Notes: generated by a model from the sequence alone, not told the origin. 64,000 nt of DNA from Leptospira barantonii (GCF_002811925.1 NZ_NPDS01000008.1:62001-126000), one strand, 5' to 3'; positions 32,230-56,596 are shown, counted from the first letter of the stretch. Translations and numbers: made by a program.

Positions 32230-33291
32230 TCAAAAAAGAGTATTGATATTGTAAACGACCCGGATTCTTTTGATGACGTCTTCGGGTTGAATCCATTCCA
32301 TACAAGCAAAGTCTTTTCGATAACAGGTCGTGTTTCCGTAGATACTGCAAGGTCTGCAGGGTAAATTATCGATTTGTAATACCCCCGAATCCTCTTGTCC
32401 GAAAGGAGCAAAGCCGGAATAGGGATGTGTGGTTCCGTAAATTCCGATCACGGGTCTTTTCAAAAGAGCGGCGATGTGCACGTTCGAAGAATCCATTCCG
32501 ATCATAATGTCCATCTTTTCCATGATCCCGAGTTCCCCTCGGATTCCGAGTTTTCCACCCGAAACGATCTTTAAAGAATCTTCAAAACCTTGGCTCCATT
32601 CCGCGAGAATCTTGGATTCCTCTTTGGAACCGAACAAGAAAATCTTAACGCCCGGGAATTCATCCAAAAGAAGTTTGAGTAGGTTTCTGCTTTTTTCACG
32701 AGGCCATTCTTTGAGCGCGTGTCCGGCAAACGGAGCAAAGCCGATATAAAGACTTTCCTTTTTTTGAATATTCTGAGATTCGAAAAATTCTTTTGCGAAC
32801 ATCTTGGATTCCGGATCGACGTTGATCCAAGGTCCTTTTCTCACGGACGCCGGATAACCCGCGTTTTCAAAAACCCTGAGATAACGATCCACGGTATGCG
32901 GGAGGGGATTTAGAATTTTTCGTTTCTGACGGATTTGTCTGAGTTTTTCCTTTCTTCCCTTTACGATTCGATAAACACCGATTCCTCGAATGGAAAAAAG
33001 CAAGCTGATCAAACGGGAACGAACGGAAGAATGAAGATCGATGATCTTTTCATACGGACCGAGTTTGTTGATTTCCTTAAAAAGACGGTATAAGCCCGCG
33101 ATTCCACGGTAACGTTTTAGGTTAAAGCCGACTACGTTTACGTTCGGAATATTGTAAAAGAAAGGAGCGTAGTTTCCCCGTGTAACGATCGTAAGTTGGA
33201 TGTTCGTATATTTGGCCGCGATCGCTATGATTGCGGGCGCCATAAGAGCTACGTCTCCCATGGCCGAAAACCTCATGACTAATAGATTCAT
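32230..33291 (-). CDS. glycosyltransferase family 9 (heptosyltransferase-like)
   Basis: A GT-B enzyme of the ADP-heptose:LPS heptosyltransferase family, 353 residues. The start MNLLVMRFSAMGDVALMAPAI matches the family's N-terminal acceptor loop. IGFAPFAGHALKEWP and GMDSSNVHIAALLKRPVIGIYG hold the sugar-nucleotide residues, and a cysteine-rich C-terminus (CRPCSIYG...CYRKDFACM) resembles other GT9 members. It probably adds a core sugar to LPS at the inner face of the inner membrane. Its start overlaps the upstream DUF4254 gene by four bases. Confidence 0.92.
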   Translation of the reverse strand: MNLLVMRFSAMGDVALMAPAIIAIAAKYTNIQLTIVTRGNYAPFFYNIPNVNVVGFNLKRYRGIAGLYRLFKEINKLGPYEKIIDLHSSVRSRLISLLFSIRGIGVYRIVKGRKEKLRQIRQKRKILNPLPHTVDRYLRVFENAGYPASVRKGPWINVDPESKMFAKEFFESQNIQKKESLYIGFAPFAGHALKEWPREKSRNLLKLLLDEFPGVKIFLFGSKEESKILAEWSQGFEDSLKIVSGGKLGIRGELGIMEKMDIMIGMDSSNVHIAALLKRPVIGIYGTTHPYSGFAPFGQEDSGVLQIDNLPCRPCSIYGNTTCYRKDFACMEWIQPEDVIKRIRVVYNINTLF

Positions 33292-33890
33292 GATTTTTTG
33301 GAATAGAGGGATGGGTTCAAAGTTTGATCGTTGTACATCTTCATCTGACGATAGACCTTATAGAATTTATCCCCGCTCTTCAGGTCTTCCAGTAGTTCGT
33401 CCAAACACTTGGAAAGATCGATTCTTTGTTCGAGTAGGACGTCCAACTTGCGTTTGCAGGTTTGGATATGATTCTCATCCACGTCCTTTCTCTGGGTTTG
33501 TTCTTCCATGTGATAGATTTTGAGTTCGAGGATGCTCATGCGGTCGATGAGCCAAGCCGGGGTTTCCGAGTTCATTTTCGCGCCGGGTTTTTTGGAAACG
33601 TTTTGAAATTCCGCGGAAATACGGTCGTCTAAAATTTCAACGAGATCGGTGCGTTCCTGATTGAGTTTATCGATTTGTCTTTTGAAACCCACCAGTTCCT
33701 TGTCCGGAAGGTCCGGTCTGCGAATTTCGTCTTCCACGTGCCATTGGATGGTATCGATTTGATTTTTGCTGTACAGGATCGATTCTATGCTATCGGACGG
33801 GAACGGATTCGGGGAAGTCGCTTCCTTTTTATGCCAGTCAACCACGGATTGACGAAAAACGGATACAACTGAGTTCGCTTTCAAGGTCAT
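33288..33890 (-). CDS. DUF4254 family protein
   Basis: A soluble, highly charged helical protein of about 200 residues matching my memory of the DUF4254 family: QSVVDWH near the N-terminus, IDTIQWHVEDEIRRP and RQIDKLNQERTDLVE in the middle. The second half is strongly coiled-coil-like. The start at 33890 (MTLKANSVV) gives the usual length; an in-frame ATG at 33935 would add 15 residues, and neither has a clear Shine-Dalgarno. The stop overlaps the GT9 start (ATGA). That coupling suggests a role in LPS-core or polysaccharide assembly, but no biochemical function is known to me. Confidence 0.82.
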   Translation of the reverse strand: MTLKANSVVSVFRQSVVDWHKKEATSPNPFPSDSIESILYSKNQIDTIQWHVEDEIRRPDLPDKELVGFKRQIDKLNQERTDLVEILDDRISAEFQNVSKKPGAKMNSETPAWLIDRMSILELKIYHMEEQTQRKDVDENHIQTCKRKLDVLLEQRIDLSKCLDELLEDLKSGDKFYKVYRQMKMYNDQTLNPSLYSKKS

Positions 33891-33967
33891 TGTGTATAAC
33901 TTTGCGCGGTAAGCCAGAAAATCAAGAGAAAACATTCTCAGATATGCGATTCAAACGGTTGGTGCTT

Positions 33968-33989
33968 CGAGAAATCCTTTACTTTCTCG
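33968..33989. repeat. 7-bp inverted repeat upstream of the patatin gene
   Basis: CGAGAAA (33968-33974) and TTTCTCG (33983-33989) are perfect complements around an eight-base loop. The repeat lies in the gap between the divergent DUF4254 and patatin genes, just before a TATTAAA sequence that could be part of a plus-strand promoter. It may be an operator or a hairpin early in a transcript. Confidence 0.4.
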
Positions 33990-34018
33990 TCCTATTAAAA
34001 TAGAGTCACCTGCGTTTT

Positions 34019-35773
34019 ATGGCACGAAAAATTCATCCTGAAATTCTGAAATTTCTTTCCGGGATATCCTTGTTTCAAAAATTATCTCCGGCCGTTCTGA
34101 CTCGTATCTATCAAAACATCGAGGAAAGGAACGTTTACAACCACGACGTGATCTACTTTCGAGGCGATATATCGGATAAGCTATTTATAGTTCGACACGG
34201 CGAGGTGATGCTTACTTTCGGAGAATCCGGAAAAGCGGTTAAGTATTTGGGCGAAGGAGAATTTTTCGCGGAGAACAGTTTGATGACCCGGACGCAACAC
34301 GGCGGTTCGGCGATTGCGGTGATGGACACTTTGTTGTATGTTCTTGACGGACATTTCTTTTTGAAGCTCGCCGAGAAGGAACCGATCCTTTCCGGCAATT
34401 TGATTCGATTGATGAGCAATCGATTTCGGGAACATCTGGAACCCGAAGACAAACTGAGTTCTCTTCCGAGAAGGATGATCTGTCACGTTCCTTTGGAAGA
34501 GGTTCAAGGTTATAAGGAGAAGTTAGACGCTATCGTGAAGATAGGCGGGTATTCTCACGAAGGAAAGATGACCTTGGTTCCCATGGAATCCTTCGAGAAG
34601 GTAAGCATTCAGGATGCGATTCGAAAACTTTCTCTTTTACGAAATCAGTTTCCGGTCATTCATTTATATTTTCAACACGCGGGTCTGAAGCCGGAGTTGG
34701 ATAAGTTGCTCTTACAAGCGGATCAGATCGTTTTCTGGGAGGACAATCCGGAACGAAATCAAAAGAAAAAAACCGAAATCATCACTTACTTCCGTTCGAG
34801 AATCCGCAACTTCGCGGGAAGAACGATCCGTTATGTGGACTCGGTCAATTCCATTCGACCGGAAGACAGCGTAAAACATCAGAAAATCTTTCATAAGGAA
34901 GAAACATTCTCCCGCTATCTCGTGTCTAGAACCAGAGGACTCGCGTTAGGTGGAGGAGGTGCAAGAGCGTTAGCTCACGTAGGACTTCTTCGAGTATTAG
35001 AAAGAGAGAATATAAAAGTGGATCTTGTTTCCGGCGCATCTTTCGGAGCGGTGATCGCGGCCTTGTATGCGCGAGGAGAAAACACGGATACGATTCAAAA
35101 GATGATTTATAAGTTTTTCGGAGGATTGGATAAACCTTTCGATCCTACGGTTCCTCTCGTTTCCTTTTTTAAAGGAAAGAAAATGAATCGAATGCTGAAA
35201 GATGCGTTCGGTTCCGCCTTGATCGAAGACTTAAAAATTCCGTTCGTGACTTCCGCCGTGGATCTTCACAGCGGAGAAGAATACATCATGGACCGAGGTC
35301 CGATTTGGGAAGCTCTTGCGGCGGCGATGAGTTTGCCAGGAATGTTTCCTCCCGTATTTCACGGAGATCATCTGCTCGTGGACGGAGGAGTCATCAACAA
35401 CGTTCCCGAAAATTTAATCCGACAAAGAGGAGCGGACATCGTTCTTTCCGCGAACGTTTCCCCTTTGAGAGACGAAGCCATCGTTCGTCTATTGGAGGAT
35501 CGAAAGGTCACGGGAAAATCGTTCTTCAAAAATTTATGGGAGGACTTAAAGTATCCGCCCATTCTAAAGATTATGGGAAGAGCGATCACACTCGAAGGAA
35601 GGGAAATCACGAAACTCAGAAAGGATAAGATGGATTTGTTCATCAACCTTCATATAGAAGAATTCTCCTTTTTCGATTTCAATAAGTTTCGTGAAATCAT
35701 CCGAAAGGGAGAAGAGGAGACGGAGAATCATCTCGAAGAGATATACGGCCTCTTTTATCCCGGAAAAAAATAT

Positions 35774-35791
<18 letters not shown>
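34019..35791 (+). CDS. patatin-like phospholipase with N-terminal cyclic-nucleotide-binding domain (NTE-like)
   Basis: A 590-residue protein of two parts. Residues about 13-135 form a cyclic-nucleotide-binding beta-roll (RGDISDKLFIVRHGEVML, LGEGEFFAENSL). Residues about 305-500 are a patatin hydrolase: glycine-rich oxyanion loop LGGGGARA, nucleophile Ser341 in GASFG, and Asp455 in DGG forming the Ser-Asp dyad. This layout matches bacterial neuropathy-target-esterase relatives (RssA/YlbK-like) that deacylate phospholipids. A linker of about 170 residues is of unknown role. I infer regulation by cAMP or cGMP, though nucleotide binding is not shown. It converges on the nucleosidase-like gene with an 18-base overlap. 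Confidence 0.9.
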
Positions 35792-38339
<2,548 letters not shown>

Positions 38340-38347
38340 AAATTCGA

Positions 38348-39364
<1,017 letters not shown>

Positions 39365-39442
39365 AATCCTCGTTATCTTTTATAAGATTCGTTTTTTGTG
39401 TTTCTTATAGAAAGATTTTAATTCGGGGAGAATGCTGTAACT

Positions 39443-39500
<58 letters not shown>

Positions 39501-39509
39501 GTGGGTTAC

Positions 39510-40607
<1,098 letters not shown>

Positions 40608-40656
40608 GTTTTCTGCCTCCTTCCTTTACGGTTCTTGGCAGTGGCGCCGCGGAGTT

Positions 40657-40669
40657 GTAAGCGGCTTAC
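40657..40669. promoter_or_regulatory. 13-bp palindrome in the recA leader
   Basis: GTAAGC (40657-40662) and GCTTAC (40664-40669) are perfect complements around one base. The palindrome is just downstream of a TATACT -10-like hexamer (minus strand, 40680-40675). It could be a repressor site at the transcript start or be incidental. Confidence 0.35.
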
Positions 40670-40674
40670 TTTTT

Positions 40675-40711
40675 AGTATAGTTCTTGATCCGGACAAATT
40701 TTGGTCTCAAA
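40675..40711 (-). promoter_or_regulatory. candidate recA promoter with LexA-box-like site
   Basis: On the minus strand TTTGAGACCAAA (40711-40700) is followed 19 bases later by TATACT (40680-40675), a good -10. The first element has half-sites TTTG and CAAA with a four-base spacer. The LexA box I recall for pathogenic Leptospira is TTTG-N5-CAAA, so this site is one base short. Its position at the -35 region is right for SOS repression of recA. It is a candidate only. Confidence 0.4.
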
Positions 40712-40791
40712 AACTAAAAAAACAAATCTGATACGATTTTTTTCGAAAACTTAGGTTTATGTCACCCGGTTTTCTATGGGCAACTCTAAAT

Positions 40792-41651
<860 letters not shown>

Positions 41652-41765
41652 AGGATTCCTAACAAAAAAGAACGGACTCAATTCTTGTTCGGTTTCCTCT
41701 ATCTGAAAAGAATAAATTCTTTCCGAATCGTTTTTTTAAACGGTCCTTTGTCTCTTGGGAGCATT

Positions 41766-41786
41766 TTCTCCTATACAATAGGAGAA
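41766..41786. promoter_or_regulatory. perfect 21-bp palindrome (9-bp arms) upstream of the HIT gene
   Basis: Arms TTCTCCTAT (41766-41774) and ATAGGAGAA (41778-41786) are perfect complements around a three-base centre. It lies 39 bases before the HIT gene in the 174-base gap between divergent genes, and its centre contains TACAAT, a possible -10. No T run follows. Best read as an operator for an unknown regulator; the right arm also contains AGGAG. Confidence 0.55.
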
Positions 41787-41825
41787 TCTTTGAAATAATC
41801 ATAGAAACCGATTTTAGGTCCTTTC

Positions 41826-42215
41826 ATGTCCGATTGTCCACTTTGTAAGTTCCATCAATCCGGAGACGACTCTGAAATTCTTTTCCGTTTCGGAGAATTT
41901 TCGGTCCGTCATTCCGAAGAAGAAAAAAAACTCAAAGGGTATCTTTATATAGAACCCCGTTCTCATTGGACCTCGTATCAAGATTGGTCCAAGGATGCGT
42001 TCTCCGATTTCGGCAAGGCGCTCGAGTTTGCGACCAATTGGATCTATAAAAACCATTCTCCCGTTAAAGTGTATACGGTGACGGTTTCGGAGATGGTTCC
42101 TCACATGCACTTCCACTTGATTCCGCGTTATTCCGAAGAATTGAAAGGGGTCGATTATATTCGACTTGCGCTTCAGGGAAAATTGCCCGATCAGAATTAC
42201 ATTCGAGATTTATAA
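41826..42215 (+). CDS. HIT-family protein (histidine-triad nucleotide hydrolase/transferase)
   Basis: A 129-residue protein with the histidine triad at His93, His95 and His97 in PHMHFHLIPR. The first residues SDCPLCKF hold a CxxC that in some HIT proteins binds zinc with a later histidine. Such enzymes act on nucleoside phosphoramidates or dinucleoside polyphosphates; the substrate here is unknown. It begins a run of plus-strand genes and its stop abuts a lipoprotein gene. An imperfect AGG precedes the ATG. Confidence 0.85.
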   Translation: MSDCPLCKFHQSGDDSEILFRFGEFSVRHSEEEKKLKGYLYIEPRSHWTSYQDWSKDAFSDFGKALEFATNWIYKNHSPVKVYTVTVSEMVPHMHFHLIPRYSEELKGVDYIRLALQGKLPDQNYIRDL

Positions 42216-42247
42216 TGGACTTGTTTAAAAAAATTGGAGGAAAGTAT

Positions 42248-42625
42248 ATGAGAGTTTTGAAATCGAGAAACATTCTGCTTTTGGCGCTTGTTTCCTTTTT
42301 GCTGAGCGGTTGTATCTATAGGGATATTCGAGTTCCCGGTCTGGGTACGAATTATACTCAATATTTGATCTCATCGGATGATTTTCAAATTTTGGGAACC
42401 GTGGAAACCGAAGGGGTTTATACGTCTTGGTTGATGCTCGTGGTTACGGGTGAAACCGGTTATAAAGAATTGCGCGATAAATCCAAAGCCATGGGCGGGG
42501 ACGAGATCATGAACTATCGTTTCGAAGTCGAGGAAACGAGTATTCTTTTGGTCGTTTGGAACCGGGTCAAATGGAAAGCAACGGCTCACGCGATCAAATA
42601 CAGGGAAAAAATCAAAAAGCCTTAA
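42248..42625 (+). CDS. hypothetical lipoprotein
   Basis: A 125-residue product with a clean lipoprotein signal: ILLLALVSFLLSGC, with Leu-Ser-Gly before the lipidated Cys. The start ATG at 42248 follows GGAGG at 42237-42241; the longer ATG at 42215 overlaps the HIT stop but lacks a ribosome-binding site. The mature part has a GYKELRDKSKAMGGDEIMNYRF segment reminiscent of small TRL-like lipoproteins, which is only a resemblance. It is expected at the outer membrane or periplasmic face. It lies between the HIT gene and a hairpin before tldD. Confidence 0.75.
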   Translation: MRVLKSRNILLLALVSFLLSGCIYRDIRVPGLGTNYTQYLISSDDFQILGTVETEGVYTSWLMLVVTGETGYKELRDKSKAMGGDEIMNYRFEVEETSILLVVWNRVKWKATAHAIKYREKIKKP

Positions 42626-42638
42626 GAGGAAAAACTAA

Positions 42639-42662
42639 AGACTCCGAGAAACTTCGGAGTCT
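42639..42662. repeat. hairpin between lipoprotein gene and tldD
   Basis: AGACTCCGA (42639-42647) and TCGGAGTCT (42654-42662) pair perfectly around a six-base loop. An A run precedes it, so the minus strand reads hairpin then TTTAGTTTTT, terminator-like. On the plus strand no T run follows and the tldD AAGG ribosome-binding site is just beyond. It may reduce antisense transcription or protect/attenuate the plus-strand message. Confidence 0.6.
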
Positions 42663-42673
42663 AAAAGGATAGA

Positions 42674-45390
<2,717 letters not shown>

Positions 45391-45415
45391 AATCGGTTTT
45401 CGCTTGCTTCTCTCT

Positions 45416-45446
45416 TTGACATAGGGTTTTCTTTCCGAAATAACTT
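45416..45446 (+). promoter_or_regulatory. candidate promoter before the alpha-2-macroglobulin gene
   Basis: A consensus TTGACA at 45416-45421 lies 19 bases from a weak TAACTT at 45441-45446. If used, transcripts would start near 45453 and would lack the 5' arm of the hairpin described at 45424-45465. It thus competes with the hairpin reading. Confidence 0.25.
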
Positions 45447-45465
45447 TCCGTTTCGGGAGAAACCC
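45424..45465 (+). promoter_or_regulatory. leader hairpin sequestering the ribosome-binding site of the alpha-2-macroglobulin gene
   Basis: GGGTTT (45424-45429) pairs with AAACCC (45460-45465), CTT (45431-45433) with GAG (45457-45459, one G-U), and CCGAAA (45435-45440) with TTTCGG (45451-45456). That is 15 pairs with two bulged U and a ten-base loop. The GGGAG Shine-Dalgarno (45455-45459) is completely inside the stem, which ends at the base before the TTG start. No U run follows, so it is not a terminator. It should block translation unless melted or bound. Confidence 0.6.
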
Positions 45466-51228
<5,763 letters not shown>

Positions 51229-51237
51229 AATCTTCGT

Positions 51238-53334
51238 ATGGGGAGAATTTTGAGAGGTCCGGCTTTTTTCGTATATTTTTACATTGGAATATTCTTTATT
51301 TCGAATGTGATCAGTGCGGGAGAAGTTGTTCCTTCTTATCGTGAGATTCGGAATTCGTATCATTCTTCGGATGGAACGATTCTGGATTTTCACGGAAGAT
51401 TTCTCCAGACGATTCGTCTGAATTCTCGGGAAAGAAAACTCGGTTGGACGGAAGAGGGAGAAATTCCGGAAACTTTGCTTCTTTCCTTGTTTTTACAGGA
51501 AGACAAACGATTTTTCGAACATTCCGGCGTGGATAAACTTGCGATTCTCGGAGCGCTTAAGGATAGAATTTTAGGAAATTCGAAACGGGGTGCGAGTACT
51601 CTTTCCATGCAGTTGGCGGGAATTTTTCTCGGAACAAAACCCGGCCGAAGAAGTATCTTTGATAAATGGGATCAGATGAATCTCGCCGATACGATCGAAA
51701 AAACTTGGACCAAAAATGAAATTCTCACCGCGTATTTGAATTTGGCTCAGTTCCGAGGGGAACTCAGGGGACTTCGCGCCGCGAGCCGCGGAATTTTCCA
51801 GAAAGAACCGTCCGCGTTAAGCGACACCGAATCCATTTTTCTTGTCGCTCTGCTTCCGTTTCCGGGAGCCAATTCGGAAACATTGGCGAGAAGAGGTTGT
51901 ATTCTTGCTAAAAAAATACGAAAAGAAGATCTCTGCGATTCGTTCGAGGGCCTTTCCAAACAGGCAACCGCGAAGATAAACGGTTTGCCTTCCACCGGTG
52001 GAATCGCATTACACGCGGCTCAAAAGATTTTCCGGGAAAATCCGGGAATTCTATCCGGGAACGCAAAAATTAAAACGACATTGGATTTCGATCTTCAATG
52101 GAAGATCGAAGAACTTGCAAAAAACATAATAGACGGATTGAAAAAAAAGAACGTCGCCGAAACCGGAATTCTCGTTTTGGACAATCGATCCGGCGCAATT
52201 CTCACCTATATCGGAAACTTGGAAGGAAGTTCCTCATATTACGTGGACGCGATTCAATCCAAAAGGCAGGCAGGCTCGACTTTAAAACCGTTTTTGTATG
52301 CGCTTGCATTTGAGAACGAAGTTTTAAAACCGAATTCGATTTTGGATGACAGTCCATTTGAATGGAAGGCGGTTTCCGGAATTTATAAACCTTCGAACTA
52401 CAGCGATATTTATCACGGGAACGTACAGGCGAAGTATGCTCTTGCTTCTTCCTTAAACATTCCCGCGATTCACGTATTGGATCTTGTGAGCGTCTCCGGT
52501 TTTGTGCAGAGATTGAGAGAGCTCGGACTGAGCGGTTTGGAACGAGCGGACTTTTACGGATCTTCTCTCGCTCTTGGGAGCGCGGATGTAACCTTATTCG
52601 AATTGACGAACGCTTATAGAACCTTGGCCAACGATGGAATGAATTCAAGACCGACGTTCTATCCGAACGAAGCGAAACAAGCGATTCAGGAAAACTTATC
52701 GGAAGGCAACGTATGGAATCGTGTCTATTCAAAAGAGACATCGAACACGTTATCCGAAATTCTTTCCAACCGAGAATATAGATCCCTTTCCTTCGGATTG
52801 AACAACCATCTAAGCACTCGCTTTTTTACGGCGGTCAAAACGGGAACATCGCAGGATATGCGGGACAACTGGTGTGTTGGATATTCCAAAAATTATACGG
52901 TGGGAGTTTGGGTCGGGAACATGGACGGAAGTCCGATGTGGGATGTGAGCGGGGTTACCGGTGCGGCTCCGATTTGGAACGCGATCATGAATCTTCTGCA
53001 AGACAGAGAACAACAACCGAGTCACCGTGTGTTCGAAGCCTATAACGATTCTACGACGAGACCGATCACGGAGTCTTCTTCCATTCCTAAAATTCTCATT
53101 CCCAGCAACGATACGATCTACGCGATCGATCCGGATATACCGGAAGGCAAACAGAAGATTCATTTTTCCGCTTCGTTTTTTGCGGAAGGATATCAATGGA
53201 TTTTAAACGGCAAACAAATTCAAAGAACAAGAGACAAGGAAGTTTTTTGGAAACCGGAACGAGGGTTTCACATTCTTTCCGTGCAGGATTCGAACGGAAA
53301 AATCGTCGACAGCGTAGTTTTCGAAGTCAGATAA
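51238..53334 (+). CDS. pbpC: penicillin-binding protein 1C (bifunctional peptidoglycan synthase)
   Basis: A class A penicillin-binding protein of 698 residues with one N-terminal membrane anchor. The glycosyltransferase domain shows the catalytic Glu88 in LQEDKRFFEH, and GASTLSMQLAG and KNEILTAYLNLAQF. The transpeptidase domain has the nucleophile motif SxxK at Ser347-Lys350 (GSTLKPF), SLN (about residue 405) and KTGTS with Lys534. A C-terminal domain of about 100 residues matches the PbpC-type tail. It acts in the periplasm on lipid II. It follows the alpha-2-macroglobulin gene by nine bases; such pairs are thought to guard the envelope together. Confidence 0.95.
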   Translation: MGRILRGPAFFVYFYIGIFFISNVISAGEVVPSYREIRNSYHSSDGTILDFHGRFLQTIRLNSRERKLGWTEEGEIPETLLLSLFLQEDKRFFEHSGVDKLAILGALKDRILGNSKRGASTLSMQLAGIFLGTKPGRRSIFDKWDQMNLADTIEKTWTKNEILTAYLNLAQFRGELRGLRAASRGIFQKEPSALSDTESIFLVALLPFPGANSETLARRGCILAKKIRKEDLCDSFEGLSKQATAKINGLPSTGGIALHAAQKIFRENPGILSGNAKIKTTLDFDLQWKIEELAKNIIDGLKKKNVAETGILVLDNRSGAILTYIGNLEGSSSYYVDAIQSKRQAGSTLKPFLYALAFENEVLKPNSILDDSPFEWKAVSGIYKPSNYSDIYHGNVQAKYALASSLNIPAIHVLDLVSVSGFVQRLRELGLSGLERADFYGSSLALGSADVTLFELTNAYRTLANDGMNSRPTFYPNEAKQAIQENLSEGNVWNRVYSKETSNTLSEILSNREYRSLSFGLNNHLSTRFFTAVKTGTSQDMRDNWCVGYSKNYTVGVWVGNMDGSPMWDVSGVTGAAPIWNAIMNLLQDREQQPSHRVFEAYNDSTTRPITESSSIPKILIPSNDTIYAIDPDIPEGKQKIHFSASFFAEGYQWILNGKQIQRTRDKEVFWKPERGFHILSVQDSNGKIVDSVVFEVR

Positions 53335-53336
53335 AA

Positions 53337-53368
53337 GAAAGGTTTTTCTCTTGCAGGGAAGAACCTTC
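53337..53368. repeat. strong hairpin just after the pbpC stop
   Basis: GAA(A)GGTTTTTCTCT (53337-53351) can pair with AGGGAAGAACCTTC (53355-53368), 14 pairs with one bulged A and two G-U pairs around a TGC loop. It starts two bases after the pbpC stop. No T run follows on the plus strand, so it is not a standard terminator; it may be an RNA-stability or attenuation element between pbpC and the MoxR gene. Confidence 0.5.
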
Positions 53369-53394
53369 ACGTTAGAATCAAACCAAGATTTCTC

Positions 53395-54192
<798 letters not shown>

Positions 54193-54193
54193 A

Positions 54194-55387
<1,194 letters not shown>

Positions 55388-55430
55388 TGCGTTAGTCGAC
55401 TTTCCTTCAATTCTTTTTAGCAAATCGCGC

Positions 55431-56348
55431 TTACGAATTTTCCTTCAGCTTCAAAAGAGAATATAAGGTTTGAATATGAGGAATTTCTAAACCGTTTTTT
55501 TCGGCGATACGGATCGTGTTCCCGAGAATCGCCTCAATTTCCATGGGCCTTCCCGATTCAAAATCCAAAAGCATACTCGTTTTGTAAGGTTTCATCGTTT
55601 CCGTCATCGTGATAAAAGTAGGGATCTGAGTTTCGGGAACCTCGGCCCCGTCCAACGTGGAAAGTTTTTGGACCTCTTTCATAATTTCGATCACGAGTTT
55701 GCGTCCGAACGGTTGCGCTAAAATTTCGAAAGTGTTTTTGCCGCCGGAAAGAACGCTGATCGGATTGAAGGGAGCGTTCCACATCAATTTTTTCCAACGG
55801 GCTTGTCGGATCGTTTCCGTAATTTGTGTGGGAACTCCCACCCCGTTGAAAAGATCCGCGATCTTTTTCGCAACGGAAGAATTCTTTCGATTCCAAGAAC
55901 CGATCGTCAACTCTCCGTAATCCAAATGAAGAATTTTCCCGTTGTCCAAACGGTTCGCACAGACGAACGCAAGTCCGCTTAGGATTTCGTTCTTCGGATA
56001 CAAATTCTCAACCGGTTCTTCGATGCCGATTCCGTTTTGTAAAAGTAAGATCGGAACTTGATCCGGAATTTGTTTTCCTAAGATCGTTTCCAAACGAACC
56101 TCGGGAAGACATTTCAAACAGTTTAGAATGAGATCGTATTTTTTTAAATTCTCGGGTACCGTTTCAAAAACGTCTTCGGCTCCGTATTTGAAATCGCCCC
56201 AGGGTTGGCTTTCGATCCGAAATCCGTTCTTTTTCAACTCTAAGGAATTTCTACGGACCCAAAAATCCAAACTGCAACCCGCTTGTGCAAGTTTGCCCGC
56301 GTACAGTCCGGCGATCGCTCCGGAACCTAAAACCAATATTCGAAACAA
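55431..56348 (-). CDS. panE: ketopantoate reductase family protein (2-dehydropantoate 2-reductase)
   Basis: PanE reduces ketopantoate to pantoate with NADPH for coenzyme A synthesis. The N-terminal VLGSGAIAGLYAGKLAQAG is the Rossmann NADP-binding loop (about residues 6-24). RWKKLMWNAPFNPISVLSG holds the catalytic lysine and conserved Asn, and the C-terminal helices with SMLLDFESGRPMEIEAILGN match the family. Length is 305 residues. The gene is the last of a minus-strand run with the 65-residue protein, SprT-like, helicase and SlyD genes. ApbA/PanE family members sometimes act on other keto acids, so the exact role is likely but not certain. Confidence 0.88.
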   Translation of the reverse strand: MFRILVLGSGAIAGLYAGKLAQAGCSLDFWVRRNSLELKKNGFRIESQPWGDFKYGAEDVFETVPENLKKYDLILNCLKCLPEVRLETILGKQIPDQVPILLLQNGIGIEEPVENLYPKNEILSGLAFVCANRLDNGKILHLDYGELTIGSWNRKNSSVAKKIADLFNGVGVPTQITETIRQARWKKLMWNAPFNPISVLSGGKNTFEILAQPFGRKLVIEIMKEVQKLSTLDGAEVPETQIPTFITMTETMKPYKTSMLLDFESGRPMEIEAILGNTIRIAEKNGLEIPHIQTLYSLLKLKENS

Positions 56349-56349
56349 T

Positions 56350-56547
56350 TCATCCCGCCTGCGAAAATTTCCGTTCTATCTTTTTTAAAATTTCGGTGAT
56401 TGCCTGAACATATCCGTCGTAGACTCCGCGGTCGTATTCGCCGAGAGAACGGTAATTCAAACTTTGCATTTCTTTTAGGTGGTTTCTCAATTCGTCGTCC
56501 ACGTAGTTTTTACGAATATAAAGAGTTTCAAATACTTTCGGATGCAT
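56350..56547 (-). CDS. small hypothetical protein, 65 residues
   Basis: A 65-residue helical, charged protein with no signal or membrane segment. It begins MHPKVFETLYIRKNYVDDELRN and contains SLGEYDRGVYDGYVQAITEILKK, which looks like a helix-turn-helix-size bundle. A GAGGG ribosome-binding site precedes the ATG, and the stop is one base from panE, so translation is coupled. I do not recognise a family. Confidence 0.68.
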   Translation of the reverse strand: MHPKVFETLYIRKNYVDDELRNHLKEMQSLNYRSLGEYDRGVYDGYVQAITEILKKIERKFSQAG

Positions 56548-56596
56548 CGTTTCCCTCTTTTTTCGAATATAAAAGAATCAGAAAATTCAAAATAGT

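Noticed and set aside
39375..39388. ATCTT/AAGAT palindrome upstream of argC
   Set aside because: Only five pairs; too short to distinguish from chance in AT-rich sequence.
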